Source of the DNA: an uncultured Lachnospiraceae bacterium
GTDB taxonomy: Bacteria > Bacillota > Clostridia > Lachnospirales > Lachnospiraceae
Direction of reading: 5' to 3'
Assembly: GCA_947305345.1 (NCBI GenBank)
Contig: CAMZDH010000001.1
Span: 1 to 22,857, forward strand
Length of the DNA stretch: 22,857 bases
The notes beneath the pieces were generated by a model. That model made no database searches and was not told where the DNA came from. It saw only the letters and a list, made by a program, of their open reading frames with translations. Below are positions 15,634 to 22,508 of the stretch, in pieces; the stretch's first letter is position 1; every line of letters starts with the position of its first letter. The position numbers were made by a program, and so were the translations under genes.

Positions 15634-16793
15634 TTTGCACCTCCTGCCGCTTCGACGGCCTTTCTCGCCGCGTCTGCCATGTCTTCCGCCGGAATGATCG
15701 CGAGTCCGGATTCCTTCAGGATCTCCTTGCCGCGCTCGACGTTCGTGCCCTCCAGCCGGACGACGAGCGGGACCGTCATGCCGAGCTTTTTCGCCGCGGT
15801 GACGACGCCCTCGGCGATGATGTCGCATTTCATGATGCCGCCGAAAATGTTGACCATGATCGCCTTTACGTTCGGGTCGGATAATAAGATCTCAAATGCG
15901 GCCGTGACGCGTTCCGTCGTCGCGGAGCCGCCGACGTCCAGGAAGTTCGCGGGGCTGCCGCCGAACTTCTTGATGATGTCCATCGTCGCCATCGCGAGGC
16001 CGGCGCCGTTCACGAGGCAGCCGATGTTGCCGTCGAGGCTGATGTAATTTAAGTCGAATTCCGACGCGCGCGCTTCCTTCGGGTCTTCCTCGTCGATGTC
16101 CCGGAGTTCCGCGATCTCCGGATGCCGCATCAATGCGTTGTCGTCGAAGTTGACTTTCGCGTCGAGCGCTAAAATGTGGCCGTCCGTCGTCGTGACGAGC
16201 GGATTGATCTCGACGAGCGAGCAGTCCTTCTCGATGAAAAGCCGGATCATGCCGCGAAGCGTCGCGATGAATTCCTTCTGTAACGTCCCGGTGAGACCGA
16301 GCTTTTTCGCGACGCCGATGCCCTGATAGGCGCGGAAGCCGCCGAAGATCGAGACCGGCTCTTTGACGATCAGCTCCGGATGGAGCTTCGCGGTCTCTTC
16401 GATCTCCGTGCCGCCCGCTGCGCTCGCGATGATCACGAGGTTCTCGTTTTCATTGTCGGCCGCGACCGAAAGGTAGAATTCCTTTTCGTAGGAAGCCGCG
16501 CCGGTGACCAGGACTTTCCGGACGAGTTTGCCCTCGGGGCCGGTCTGATGCGTCACGAGCTGCATGCCGATCATTTTTTCTGCAATGCCGCGCGCTTCCT
16601 CAGGACTCGACGCGAGCTTCACGCCGCCGCCCTTGCCGCGTCCGCCCGAATGGATCTGCGCCTTGATCACGCATTTTTCGTAGGCTTTTGTGGCCTCGTA
16701 GACTTCTTCCGGGGTCTTGCAGACCGTGCCGGACGGAACGTTGACGCCGTAGGCGCCGAGCAGTTCCTTCGCTTGATATTCATGGATCTTCAT
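15630..16793 (-). CDS. sucC: succinyl-CoA synthetase beta subunit
   Basis: The beta subunit holds the ATP-grasp nucleotide site and the specificity region. The 387-aa length is standard. Motifs: [17 protein letters not shown], the [15 protein letters not shown] nucleotide loop (about 44-58), [34 protein letters not shown] and [12 protein letters not shown]. In this operon the enzyme most likely runs toward succinate with substrate-level phosphorylation, using the succinyl-CoA made by KorABCD. Whether ATP or GTP is formed cannot be told. AAGGAG lies in the end of korC, 3 nt separate the two genes, and the stop overlaps sucD. Confidence 0.97.
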   Translation of the reverse strand: MKIHEYQAKELLGAYGVNVPSGTVCKTPEEVYEATKAYEKCVIKAQIHSGGRGKGGGVKLASSPEEARGIAEKMIGMQLVTHQTGPEGKLVRKVLVTGAASYEKEFYLSVAADNENENLVIIASAAGGTEIEETAKLHPELIVKEPVSIFGGFRAYQGIGVAKKLGLTGTLQKEFIATLRGMIRLFIEKDCSLVEINPLVTTTDGHILALDAKVNFDDNALMRHPEIAELRDIDEEDPKEARASEFDLNYISLDGNIGCLVNGAGLAMATMDIIKKFGGSPANFLDVGGSATTERVTAAFEILLSDPNVKAIMVNIFGGIMKCDIIAEGVVTAAKKLGMTVPLVVRLEGTNVERGKEILKESGLAIIPAEDMADAARKAVEAAGGAK

Positions 16794-16796
16794 GCG

Positions 16797-17282
16797 TTAC
16801 GCTCCTTCCACTAATGCGATGCCCTCGTTCAGGGCTTTCTCGTTGATGGCTTCCGTCCCCTTCGGAATGTGCAGGAACACGGCCGATTTGAGGTCTTCGT
16901 TCGAGACGAACTTCAACAGTCCGTTGATCGCGCCGACCGCGACGATGTTCGCGGTCATTGCCTTGCCGACTTTTTCGACCGCGGTCCTCAGGATCGGAAG
17001 TTTGACGACGCGGTAGCCGTTCAATGCCGCCGGAGCCGTCAGCGTGTCGTCAATGAGGACCAGGCACCCCTCGGGAAGATTCTGCCCGTAGGTGTCGAGC
17101 GATTTCTGCGTCAGCGCCATCAGAAACGTCGGATGCTGCACCTTCGTGAAGCCGATCTTTTCATCCGAAATGATGACCTCGGCCTTGCAGCTGCCGCCTC
17201 TTGCCTCCGGCCCGTAGGACTGGCTCTGTGCAGTCTGTTTGCCGGCGATCACGGCCGCTTCCCAGGCTTCCTCGAGCGACAT
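16797..17282 (-). CDS. korC: 2-oxoacid:ferredoxin oxidoreductase gamma subunit, N-terminus abnormal
   Basis: The gamma subunit of the KorABCD complex. Residues 9-161 match the family well: EAAVIAGKQTAQSQSYGPEA (8-27) then RGG, EVIISDEKIGFTKVQHP, and a C-terminal domain ending in EGIALVEGA. Family members are usually about 180-190 aa and begin with a glycine-rich GxGGQGxxxAG strand-loop; here this is missing and replaced by MSLEEAWE. The ATG lies 34 nt inside the korB 3' end, in another frame, and no ribosome binding site precedes it, unlike every other gene of the operon. MSLEEAW itself resembles the KMSPEEL element near the normal KorB C-terminus. A deletion joining korB and korC, or a sequence error, is likely; function may be impaired. 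Confidence 0.8.
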   Translation of the reverse strand: MSLEEAWEAAVIAGKQTAQSQSYGPEARGGSCKAEVIISDEKIGFTKVQHPTFLMALTQKSLDTYGQNLPEGCLVLIDDTLTAPAALNGYRVVKLPILRTAVEKVGKAMTANIVAVGAINGLLKFVSNEDLKSAVFLHIPKGTEAINEKALNEGIALVEGA

Positions 17283-18031
17283 GTCCGGTGCGCCTGCGCG
17301 GCCGTCACGAAGTTCTCCTTCTGGTTCCGCATCATGTCGACGGCGGAGCCTTTCTTGTTCTTCCGTCCGTAATAGGTCGGGCAGACGTCCGCGACTTCGA
17401 TGATCGAGAAGCCCTTGTGCGCAATGCCGTCCTGGATCAGCTTGATCGCCTGCGGCACGTGATAGACCGTGGCGTGCGCGGCATAAGTCGCGCCGGCGCC
17501 CGCGGCAAGAAGCGCCACGTCAAACGGCCGGTCAATGTTGCCGTACGGCGCGGTCGTCCCGTAATCGCCGGTCGGCGTCGTCGGGGAATACTGCCCGCCG
17601 GTCATGCCGTAGATCGAATTGTTCATCACGATGACCGTGAGGCCGATGTTCCGGCGCGCCGCGTGGATCAAGTGGTTGCCGCCGATCGCGGACGCGTCGC
17701 CGTCACCGGTGATGACGATGACTTCGAGTTCCGGACGGGCCACTTTGATGCCGGTCGCGAACGCGATCGCGCGCCCGTGCGTCGTATGGATCGTCGAGCA
17801 GTCAAAATAGCCTGCGGCCCGGCTGGAGCACCCGATGCCGGAGACGACGACCAGATTGTTCCGGTCGATCTTCAGATTTTCGATCGCCTGCGCGACGTCG
17901 CGCATGATGATGCCGTTGCCGCAGCCCGGGCACCAGATGTGCGGCAGGTGCTCCGGACGCATGTATTTGAATACCAGGTCGGAAACGTTCGCGTCCTTTT
18001 TACGGACGCCGGTCATATCAACAGCTGCCAT
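17249..18031 (-). CDS. korB: 2-oxoacid:ferredoxin oxidoreductase beta subunit, C-terminus abnormal
   Basis: The beta subunit binds thiamine diphosphate. The 260-aa protein shows HIWCPGCGNG (31-40), SGIGCSSR (64-71), the ThDP-Mg motif GDGDASAIGGNH...MNN (109-138), YGMTGGQYSPTTP (141-153) and CPTYYGRKNKKGS (217-229). After TAAQA (243-247) the sequence turns into a basic, Pro-rich, unconserved tail (HRTCRSRKPGKRP), where relatives read on with an element like KMSPEEL and a further 20-30 residues. A KMSPEEL-like string (MSLEEAW) appears in the +1-type frame and is used as the start of korC, pointing to a frame change and deletion. The start at 18031 has GGAGG 7 nt upstream; it is 2 nt after the korA stop. 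Confidence 0.9.
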   Translation of the reverse strand: MAAVDMTGVRKKDANVSDLVFKYMRPEHLPHIWCPGCGNGIIMRDVAQAIENLKIDRNNLVVVSGIGCSSRAAGYFDCSTIHTTHGRAIAFATGIKVARPELEVIVITGDGDASAIGGNHLIHAARRNIGLTVIVMNNSIYGMTGGQYSPTTPTGDYGTTAPYGNIDRPFDVALLAAGAGATYAAHATVYHVPQAIKLIQDGIAHKGFSIIEVADVCPTYYGRKNKKGSAVDMMRNQKENFVTAAQAHRTCRSRKPGKRP

Positions 18032-18033
18032 GA

Positions 18034-19158
18034 TTACGCCTCCTCGATCTTCTGTAAGATTTCCTGCGGGGTGATGACCGTGCCGTCCACCTTGCCGACG
18101 AATTTCACTTCGCAGTGATCGCCCGCGACGCGGCGCACTTCGTGGACCATCTGTCCGTAGTTGTGCTCCGCAACGACAATGCGTTTCACCTTCCGTGTCA
18201 CCGGAAGAAGCTCCCGCTCCGCGAACGGCCAGATCGTGATCGGGCGGAACATGCCGCATTTGATGCCCTTCTTCCGGGCCTCCTCCATCGCGGTGGCCGC
18301 CGCGCGGGCGGTACCGCCGAAACAGTAGATCGCGACCTCCGCGTCTTCCAAATGCGCTTCTTCCACCTGGACGATGTCTTCGTAATTTGCTTCGATCTTT
18401 TTCATCAAACGCGTCACCAGCTCGCCCGCGATCTGATTGTTGTTCGTCGGGAAGCCGGACGCGTCGTGCAGCAGACCGGTAATGTTATAGCGCTCGCCCT
18501 TCCCGAACGGCGCCATCTTCGGAACGAGCTCGCCCTCCGCGATATGATACGCGAGGTCCTTCGCGTGATACGCTTCCGGCTCGGGGCGGTTGATGACCTC
18601 GACCGACTCCGGGATCTCAATGCCTTCGCGGAGGTGTCCGACGATCTCGTCCATCAGGAAAATGACCGGCGTCCGGTATTTTTCCGAAAGGTTGAAGCAG
18701 CGCACCGCGAGTTCATACGTCTCCTTGACGCTCGACGGAGACAGCGCGATCATCGGATGATCGCCGTGCGTGCCCCAGCGCGCCATCATGACGTCGCCCT
18801 GGGAGGGGCTGGTCGGCAGGCCCGTCGAAGGCCCGGACCGCTGCACGTCCACGACGACGAGCGGGATCTCCGCAAGGCAGGCATAGCCTAAATTCTCCTG
18901 TTTTAAGGAGAATCCGGGGCCGCTCGTCGCGGTCATCGCCTTCACGCCGGTCGTCGACGCGCCGATCGCGCAGGCGATCGAAGCGATCTCGTCTTCCATC
19001 TGAATGAATTTGCCGCTCACCTGGGGGAGCCGCACGGCGCTCGCTTCGGCGATCTCCGTCGACGGCGTGATCGGATACCCGGCGTAAAACCGCATGCCGG
19101 CCGCGATCGCCCCTTCCACGCAGGCTTCATTGCCCTGCATCAGGACTGTCTTTCCCAT
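18034..19158 (-). CDS. korA: 2-oxoacid (2-oxoglutarate):ferredoxin oxidoreductase alpha subunit
   Basis: The alpha subunit supplies the pyrimidine-binding part of the ThDP site and the substrate region. The 374-aa protein has GNEACVEGAIAAGMRFYAGY (9-28) then PITPSTEI, ATSGPGFSLKQE, VDVQRSGPSTGLPT, the MARWGTHGDHP element, and a C-terminal transketolase-C-like domain (RPITIWPF, VVAEHNYGQM). This family member type is usually annotated KorA/VorB; the adjacent sucCD genes favour 2-oxoglutarate as substrate, though branched-chain 2-oxoacids cannot be excluded by sequence alone. GGAGG precedes the ATG. It is 3 nt after korD. Confidence 0.93.
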   Translation of the reverse strand: MGKTVLMQGNEACVEGAIAAGMRFYAGYPITPSTEIAEASAVRLPQVSGKFIQMEDEIASIACAIGASTTGVKAMTATSGPGFSLKQENLGYACLAEIPLVVVDVQRSGPSTGLPTSPSQGDVMMARWGTHGDHPMIALSPSSVKETYELAVRCFNLSEKYRTPVIFLMDEIVGHLREGIEIPESVEVINRPEPEAYHAKDLAYHIAEGELVPKMAPFGKGERYNITGLLHDASGFPTNNNQIAGELVTRLMKKIEANYEDIVQVEEAHLEDAEVAIYCFGGTARAAATAMEEARKKGIKCGMFRPITIWPFAERELLPVTRKVKRIVVAEHNYGQMVHEVRRVAGDHCEVKFVGKVDGTVITPQEILQKIEEA

Positions 19159-19161
19159 CGC

Positions 19162-19359
19162 TCACGCCTCCTTCTTTTCCTGTACGTAGATCGCGTAATC
19201 CGGGCAACGGAGTTCACAGGTCCCGCACAAAATGCAGTCCGTGCCCTCTTTCTCCCGTACTTTTTCGTTTTTGACCTCCAGGTGTCCCTTCGGGCAGAAT
19301 GCGGCGCAGATCCCGCAGCCCTTGCACCAGGCGGTGTTGATGATCAACTCTTTCGCCAT
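19162..19359 (-). CDS. korD: ferredoxin-type 2x[4Fe-4S] delta subunit of the 2-oxoacid oxidoreductase
   Basis: A 65-aa electron-transfer subunit with two cubane motifs: CKGCGICAAFCP (Cys12, 15, 18, 22) and CILCGTCELRCP (Cys42, 45, 48, 52). It passes electrons from the ThDP site to free ferredoxin. The basic/acidic C-terminal QEKKEA is typical of KorD. GGGAGG lies upstream of the ATG. It is the first gene of korDABC-sucCD and the one nearest the divergent lysR promoter region. Confidence 0.92.
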   Translation of the reverse strand: MAKELIINTAWCKGCGICAAFCPKGHLEVKNEKVREKEGTDCILCGTCELRCPDYAIYVQEKKEA

Positions 19360-19404
19360 GAATGATCCTCCCTTGAGCGGATTCTCATAAACCCGTTCAT
19401 TCTT

Positions 19405-19433
19405 ATTCTATAATTCTATATATACAATTACAA
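19405..19433 (-). promoter_or_regulatory. probable promoter of korDABC-sucCD
   Basis: On the minus strand TTGTAA (19428-19433), a 17-nt spacer and TAGAAT (19405-19410) lie in a strikingly AT-rich stretch, about 45 nt before korD. Overlapping alternatives exist in the TATATATA run. Confidence 0.55.
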
Positions 19434-19444
19434 TAAGATATATG

Positions 19445-19461
19445 CTTGTGCTTTACACAAG
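19445..19461. promoter_or_regulatory. LysR-type operator palindrome
   Basis: CTTGTG (19445-19450) and CACAAG (19456-19461) form a perfect 6+6 palindrome with a 5-nt centre. It contains a T-N11-A core as in LysR boxes. It covers the lysR -35 element and lies 12 nt beyond the korD -35, placed for autorepression and divergent activation. Confidence 0.65.
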
Positions 19462-19480
19462 AAAAATATTGTGATAAGAT
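19452..19480 (+). promoter_or_regulatory. promoter of the LysR-type regulator
   Basis: TTTACA (19452-19457), a 17-nt spacer and TAAGAT (19475-19480), about 30 nt before the start codon. The -35 lies inside the palindrome 19445-19461. Confidence 0.6.
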
Positions 19481-19511
19481 GCTTTCGTCAGGTCGATGCG
19501 GGGAGGTGCTC

Positions 19512-20477
19512 ATGAATTTTCAGAATCTCGAATATTTTCTCGTCGTTGCGGAGGAAAACAACATTTCACGGGCGGCGGAGCGGCTGCATCTTTCACAGCA
19601 GGCGCTGTCCGGGCACATCATCCGTCTGGAGGAAGAGGTCGGCTGCCCCCTGTTCAACCGGAAGCCCTCTTTTTCCCTGACTTACGCCGGCGAATGCTTC
19701 CGCGATCAGGCGCGGCAGATGCTGAACTTAAAGCACCAGTCCGACAGCATGATCCGGGACATCCGCGCGAACGAGAAGGGGCAGCTCCGCATTGGCATTT
19801 CCTATTCCAGGGGACAGGCGATCCTGCCGATCGTCCTGCCGGAATACTCCGAGAAGCACCCGCAGGTAGATCTTTCGATCGTCGAAGACGACGCGGAAAA
19901 CCTGGAATACCGCCTGACACAGGGGACGCTGGACGTGATGATCGGCTTCATGCCGTTCGTTTCGCCGCTTCTATCCTCCCGCCCGCTCTTCAACGAACAC
20001 CTCTTCGTCGTCGCGTCGAAGGAGCTTCTGAAGGCCGCTTTCGGGGACCGGTTTCAGGAAAACCTCGCGGAATTTGCGCGGACCAGCAACCTTCGCCTCC
20101 TCGCGGACATGCCGTTCGTTTTTCTCCGGAAGGGCGAGCACATCCGCACGATGATCGACAACGAATTCGGGTTCCAGAAGATCGTTCCGAACGTCCGCAT
20201 CGAGACCAGCAACACGCAGACCGCGCTCGCGCTCGCGGCGGCCGGCATGGGCGTCACGATCGTGCATGAGATCCTGCTGAAAACGAGTTATACGCTCGGC
20301 GGCCTCTCGAACCCCGCGACCAGGGAAAAGGTCCTGATCGCCCCGTTCAAGAAGGACGCGCTCGTGGACACGATCGGCATCGGCTACCACAAGGACCGCT
20401 ACATGCCGAAGCTCACGAAGGACTTCATCGAGCTCTGTGAAAGAAGGCTTTATCATTTCGGCTTCACCGAAGAATGA
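19512..20477 (+). CDS. LysR-family transcriptional regulator
   Basis: A 321-aa LysR-type regulator: N-terminal winged helix (NFQNLEYFLVVAEENNISRA, then AERLHLSQQALS; HTH about 18-37) and a periplasmic-binding-like effector domain from about residue 90 (GQLRIGISYSRGQAILP onward). The start at 19512 has GGGAGGTG just upstream; the longer frame from 19446 would run through the promoter. It is divergent from korDABC-sucCD with 152 nt between, the classic layout for a LysR protein controlling the opposite operon. The likely inducer would be a pathway metabolite such as 2-oxoglutarate (inference). It ends at a bidirectional terminator. Confidence 0.93.
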   Translation: MNFQNLEYFLVVAEENNISRAAERLHLSQQALSGHIIRLEEEVGCPLFNRKPSFSLTYAGECFRDQARQMLNLKHQSDSMIRDIRANEKGQLRIGISYSRGQAILPIVLPEYSEKHPQVDLSIVEDDAENLEYRLTQGTLDVMIGFMPFVSPLLSSRPLFNEHLFVVASKELLKAAFGDRFQENLAEFARTSNLRLLADMPFVFLRKGEHIRTMIDNEFGFQKIVPNVRIETSNTQTALALAAAGMGVTIVHEILLKTSYTLGGLSNPATREKVLIAPFKKDALVDTIGIGYHKDRYMPKLTKDFIELCERRLYHFGFTEE

Positions 20478-20504
20478 CTCCGGAACAGCCCTTGATCAAT
20501 ACAA

Positions 20505-20530
20505 AAAGCGGACCCGCCAAGGTCCGCTTT
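20505..20530. terminator. bidirectional terminator between lysR and trmL
   Basis: A perfect 10-bp stem (AAAGCGGACC at 20505-20514 with GGTCCGCTTT at 20521-20530) with a 6-nt loop and A/T tracts on both sides. It serves the convergent lysR and trmL units. Confidence 0.88.
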
Positions 20531-20550
20531 CTTGCAATCAAAATGCGTTT

Positions 20551-21051
20551 TTATGCTTCGCTCCGCCAGTTCAGCCGGTGGAGCCGTCCGTTCGCTTCGA
20601 GCCCGGAAAAATCCTGCTGCCGGAGCGCTTCGTACAGGACGATTGCGACCGAATTCGCGAGGTTTAACGACCGGTTCTCCGCCTTCATCGGGATCCGGAT
20701 GCAGCGTTCCTCATTATCGACGAGGATCTCCTCCGGAATGCCCGCGCTTTCTTTCCCGAAAAGAATGTAGTCGTCCGGTCCGTACGGGACTTCCGCATAG
20801 GTCTTGTGCGCCTTCGTCGTCGCGTAATAGATCTTCGCGCCCGGATTCTTCTCCAGGAATTCCCTGTAGTCTTCATAGACGCGGACGTCGAGGTCGTGCC
20901 AGTAATCGAGCCCCGCCCGCATCAAGGACTTCTCGTTCAGCCGGAAGCCGAGCGGTTTGATGAGATGCAGGACCGAACCGGTCGCCACGCAGGTGCGCCC
21001 GATGTTGCCGGTATTGGAAGGGATCTCCGGCTCATGCAGGACGACGTGCAT
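20551..21051 (-). CDS. trmL: tRNA (cytidine(34)/uridine(34)-2'-O)-methyltransferase TrmL
   Basis: A SPOUT-class methyltransferase that 2'-O-methylates the wobble base of tRNA-Leu isoacceptors. The 166-aa protein has all family blocks: VLHEPEIPSNTGNIGRTC (4-21), LFGKESAGIP, IRIPM and RSLNLANSVAIVLYEALRQQ, which form the AdoMet-binding knot. The ATG at 21051 is preferred over an upstream TTG because the protein then begins exactly where relatives do. It overlaps the end of the small membrane-peptide gene by 20 nt, and the ribosome binding site is weak (CAGG), suggesting coupling. It is the last gene of the trpS-to-trmL unit. Confidence 0.93.
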   Translation of the reverse strand: MHVVLHEPEIPSNTGNIGRTCVATGSVLHLIKPLGFRLNEKSLMRAGLDYWHDLDVRVYEDYREFLEKNPGAKIYYATTKAHKTYAEVPYGPDDYILFGKESAGIPEEILVDNEERCIRIPMKAENRSLNLANSVAIVLYEALRQQDFSGLEANGRLHRLNWRSEA

Positions 21052-21178
21052 GTGTCCGGCCTGACCCGATGAGCGACGCAATGATCGGCGTCACGATCAT
21101 CGCAAGCACGATCACGATGACCACGATGATCAGCACGATCTTCGTGTTTTTGCCGCCATTTTTGTTGAAATCAATCAT
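21032..21178 (-). CDS. 48-aa single-pass membrane peptide
   Basis: A short gene missed by length cut-offs: a polar, basic N-terminus (MIDFNKNGGKNTK) leads into a very hydrophobic Ile/Val-rich helix (about 14-39), followed by a short basic tail (GRTHARRPA). A strong GGAGGAG ribosome binding site lies 7 nt before the ATG at 21178, while the longer frame to 21247 has none. It is between nth (20 nt after its stop) and trmL (20-nt overlap). No known family is recognised; the strong ribosome binding site and position in an operon support real translation. Confidence 0.65.
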   Translation of the reverse strand: MIDFNKNGGKNTKIVLIIVVIVIVLAMIVTPIIASLIGSGRTHARRPA

Positions 21179-21198
21179 GATAAGCTCCTCCGTATGGA

Positions 21199-21834
21199 TT
21201 ATTTCTTGCCCTCCGGGCACTCTCCCTTCAGAAAACAGTCCTTGCAATGCGGGCTCCTTGCGGTACAGACCGTCCGCCCGAGCGTAATGATCTGCAGGTT
21301 GTAAAGGACCCAGTGATCCTCCGGGAGTACCTTCATGAGGTCGTATTCGACCTTCTCCGGATCCGTATTATCCGTTAAACCCAGCCGCTTGGAAATGCGT
21401 TTCACATGCGTGTCGACGACGATCGACGGCTTCCCGTAGACGTTTCCCAGGATGACGTTCGCGGTCTTCCGGCCAACGCCGGGAAGCGTTAGTAGGTCCT
21501 CCATCGTGTCCGGCACTTTCGAGCCGTACGCGTCGCGGAGCCTCGTCATGCAGTTTTTGATGTTCCGCGCCTTGTCGTGATAAAACCCGACCGAATGGAT
21601 CGCATTCTCCAGGTCCTCGATCTTCGCGTCCGCGAAGGCTTCGACCGTCGGATACTGTTTAAAAAGCGCCGGCGTCACGAGATTGACGCGCGCGTCGGTG
21701 CATTGGGCGGAGAGCATGACCGCGACCAGAAGTTCGTGGTCCGAGCCGTGCGTAAGATACACCTTGTTGTCGGTCCCGTAGGCCTCGTCGAGAAGCGCGA
21801 GGACGTTTTTGACGTGCGTCTTACTTGGCTTCAT
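21199..21834 (-). CDS. nth: endonuclease III
   Basis: A bifunctional DNA glycosylase/AP lyase that removes oxidised pyrimidines in base excision repair. The 211-aa protein shows LSAQCTDARVN (41-51), the helix-hairpin-helix LPGVGRKTANVI with catalytic Lys123, catalytic Asp141 in VDTHVKRISKRLG, and the C-terminal [4Fe-4S] cluster spacing C-x6-C-x2-C-x5-C (Cys190, 197, 200, 206). The start at 21834 overlaps the stop of the lipoprotein gene as ATGA and begins where family members do; a longer open frame to 21924 is overlap. A weak AAGGGG precedes it. Confidence 0.96.
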   Translation of the reverse strand: MKPSKTHVKNVLALLDEAYGTDNKVYLTHGSDHELLVAVMLSAQCTDARVNLVTPALFKQYPTVEAFADAKIEDLENAIHSVGFYHDKARNIKNCMTRLRDAYGSKVPDTMEDLLTLPGVGRKTANVILGNVYGKPSIVVDTHVKRISKRLGLTDNTDPEKVEYDLMKVLPEDHWVLYNLQIITLGRTVCTARSPHCKDCFLKGECPEGKK

Positions 21835-22502
21835 TGATTCGTTTCCCCTTCCGGGAAGCTGAATGCCACCCCGAGCGACGCAAACGACGGGTCTTCCATG
21901 CCGGCCGCCGTCGCGGTGCCCCACTGCAGTTCCGTCACGCGGCCGTTCACTTCCTTCCGCCAGAAGCTCGTCCGCATCGTATAGACCACGTTGTTGACGG
22001 TATCCGAATGCGTGACCGTCTCGTCGGGTTCTCTGAAAAGCCGCACAAGCTCCTCCTGCATTTTCGAGGAAAGCTCAGCAATCGAAAGCGTATTCTCATC
22101 CGGCGTTTCGGGCGTTTGGAACCCGATGGAAACGAAGTCGACGATCTCGTCGTCGAGGATCCCGACGTTTCCGCTGTCGTTCTCGCGGCCGAAGATCGTC
22201 CGGTGCAGATCGCCTGCCGTATAAACCGTTTCTCCGTTTTCCGTATAGCCTTCAAGGTCTGTCACGGCAAAATCCGTGAGCCGCTGAAAATCTGAGAAGT
22301 TCTGTCCCCAGGTAAATCCTGGGAAGCAATAACCGCCCTGCTCCGTATAGAGCTCCGAAAGCGTGAGCGGCTTCGGAACGCTCCGCTCGGCCTCGTTCAT
22401 CAGCCGCATCTCGATCATCGACCTGCAGCCCGCGCCTGACAAAACGCCAAGCGCTATCACCGCCGCGAACAGCATTCGAATGATCACGGATCCTCTCTTC
22501 AT
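21831..22502 (-). CDS. predicted lipoprotein of unknown function
   Basis: A 223-aa exported protein. The N-terminus has basic residues (KRG, R9), a hydrophobic core (MLFAAVIALGVLSGAG) and Cys26, consistent with a lipoprotein signal, though the lipobox (GAG-C) lacks the usual Leu at -3. The mature part is acidic, with alternating predicted strands (GYCFPGFTWGQNFSDFQRLT, NVVYTMRTSFW, VTELQWGTA), and no recognised domain. It starts 6 nt after trpS with AAGG upstream and couples to nth by an ATGA overlap. Location on the outer face of the membrane is inferred; the role is unknown. Confidence 0.75.
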   Translation of the reverse strand: MKRGSVIIRMLFAAVIALGVLSGAGCRSMIEMRLMNEAERSVPKPLTLSELYTEQGGYCFPGFTWGQNFSDFQRLTDFAVTDLEGYTENGETVYTAGDLHRTIFGRENDSGNVGILDDEIVDFVSIGFQTPETPDENTLSIAELSSKMQEELVRLFREPDETVTHSDTVNNVVYTMRTSFWRKEVNGRVTELQWGTATAAGMEDPSFASLGVAFSFPEGETNQ

Positions 22503-22508
22503 CGCTCT

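Noticed and set aside
14728..15828. Extended SucD start upstream at 15828.
   Set aside because: The extra N-terminus is Arg/Gly/His-rich noise within sucC; the ATG at 15633 has a perfect ribosome binding site and family-like start.
17201..18118. Long plus-strand open frame (305 codons) opposite korB and korA.
   Set aside because: Its translation is Arg/Asp/Val-rich without family features, as expected from the reverse strand of GC-rich coding DNA; the minus-strand genes are certain.
19446..19511. Longer LysR protein starting at 19446.
   Set aside because: That segment holds the lysR promoter and operator; the start at 19512 has GGGAGGTG and the normal LysR N-terminus.
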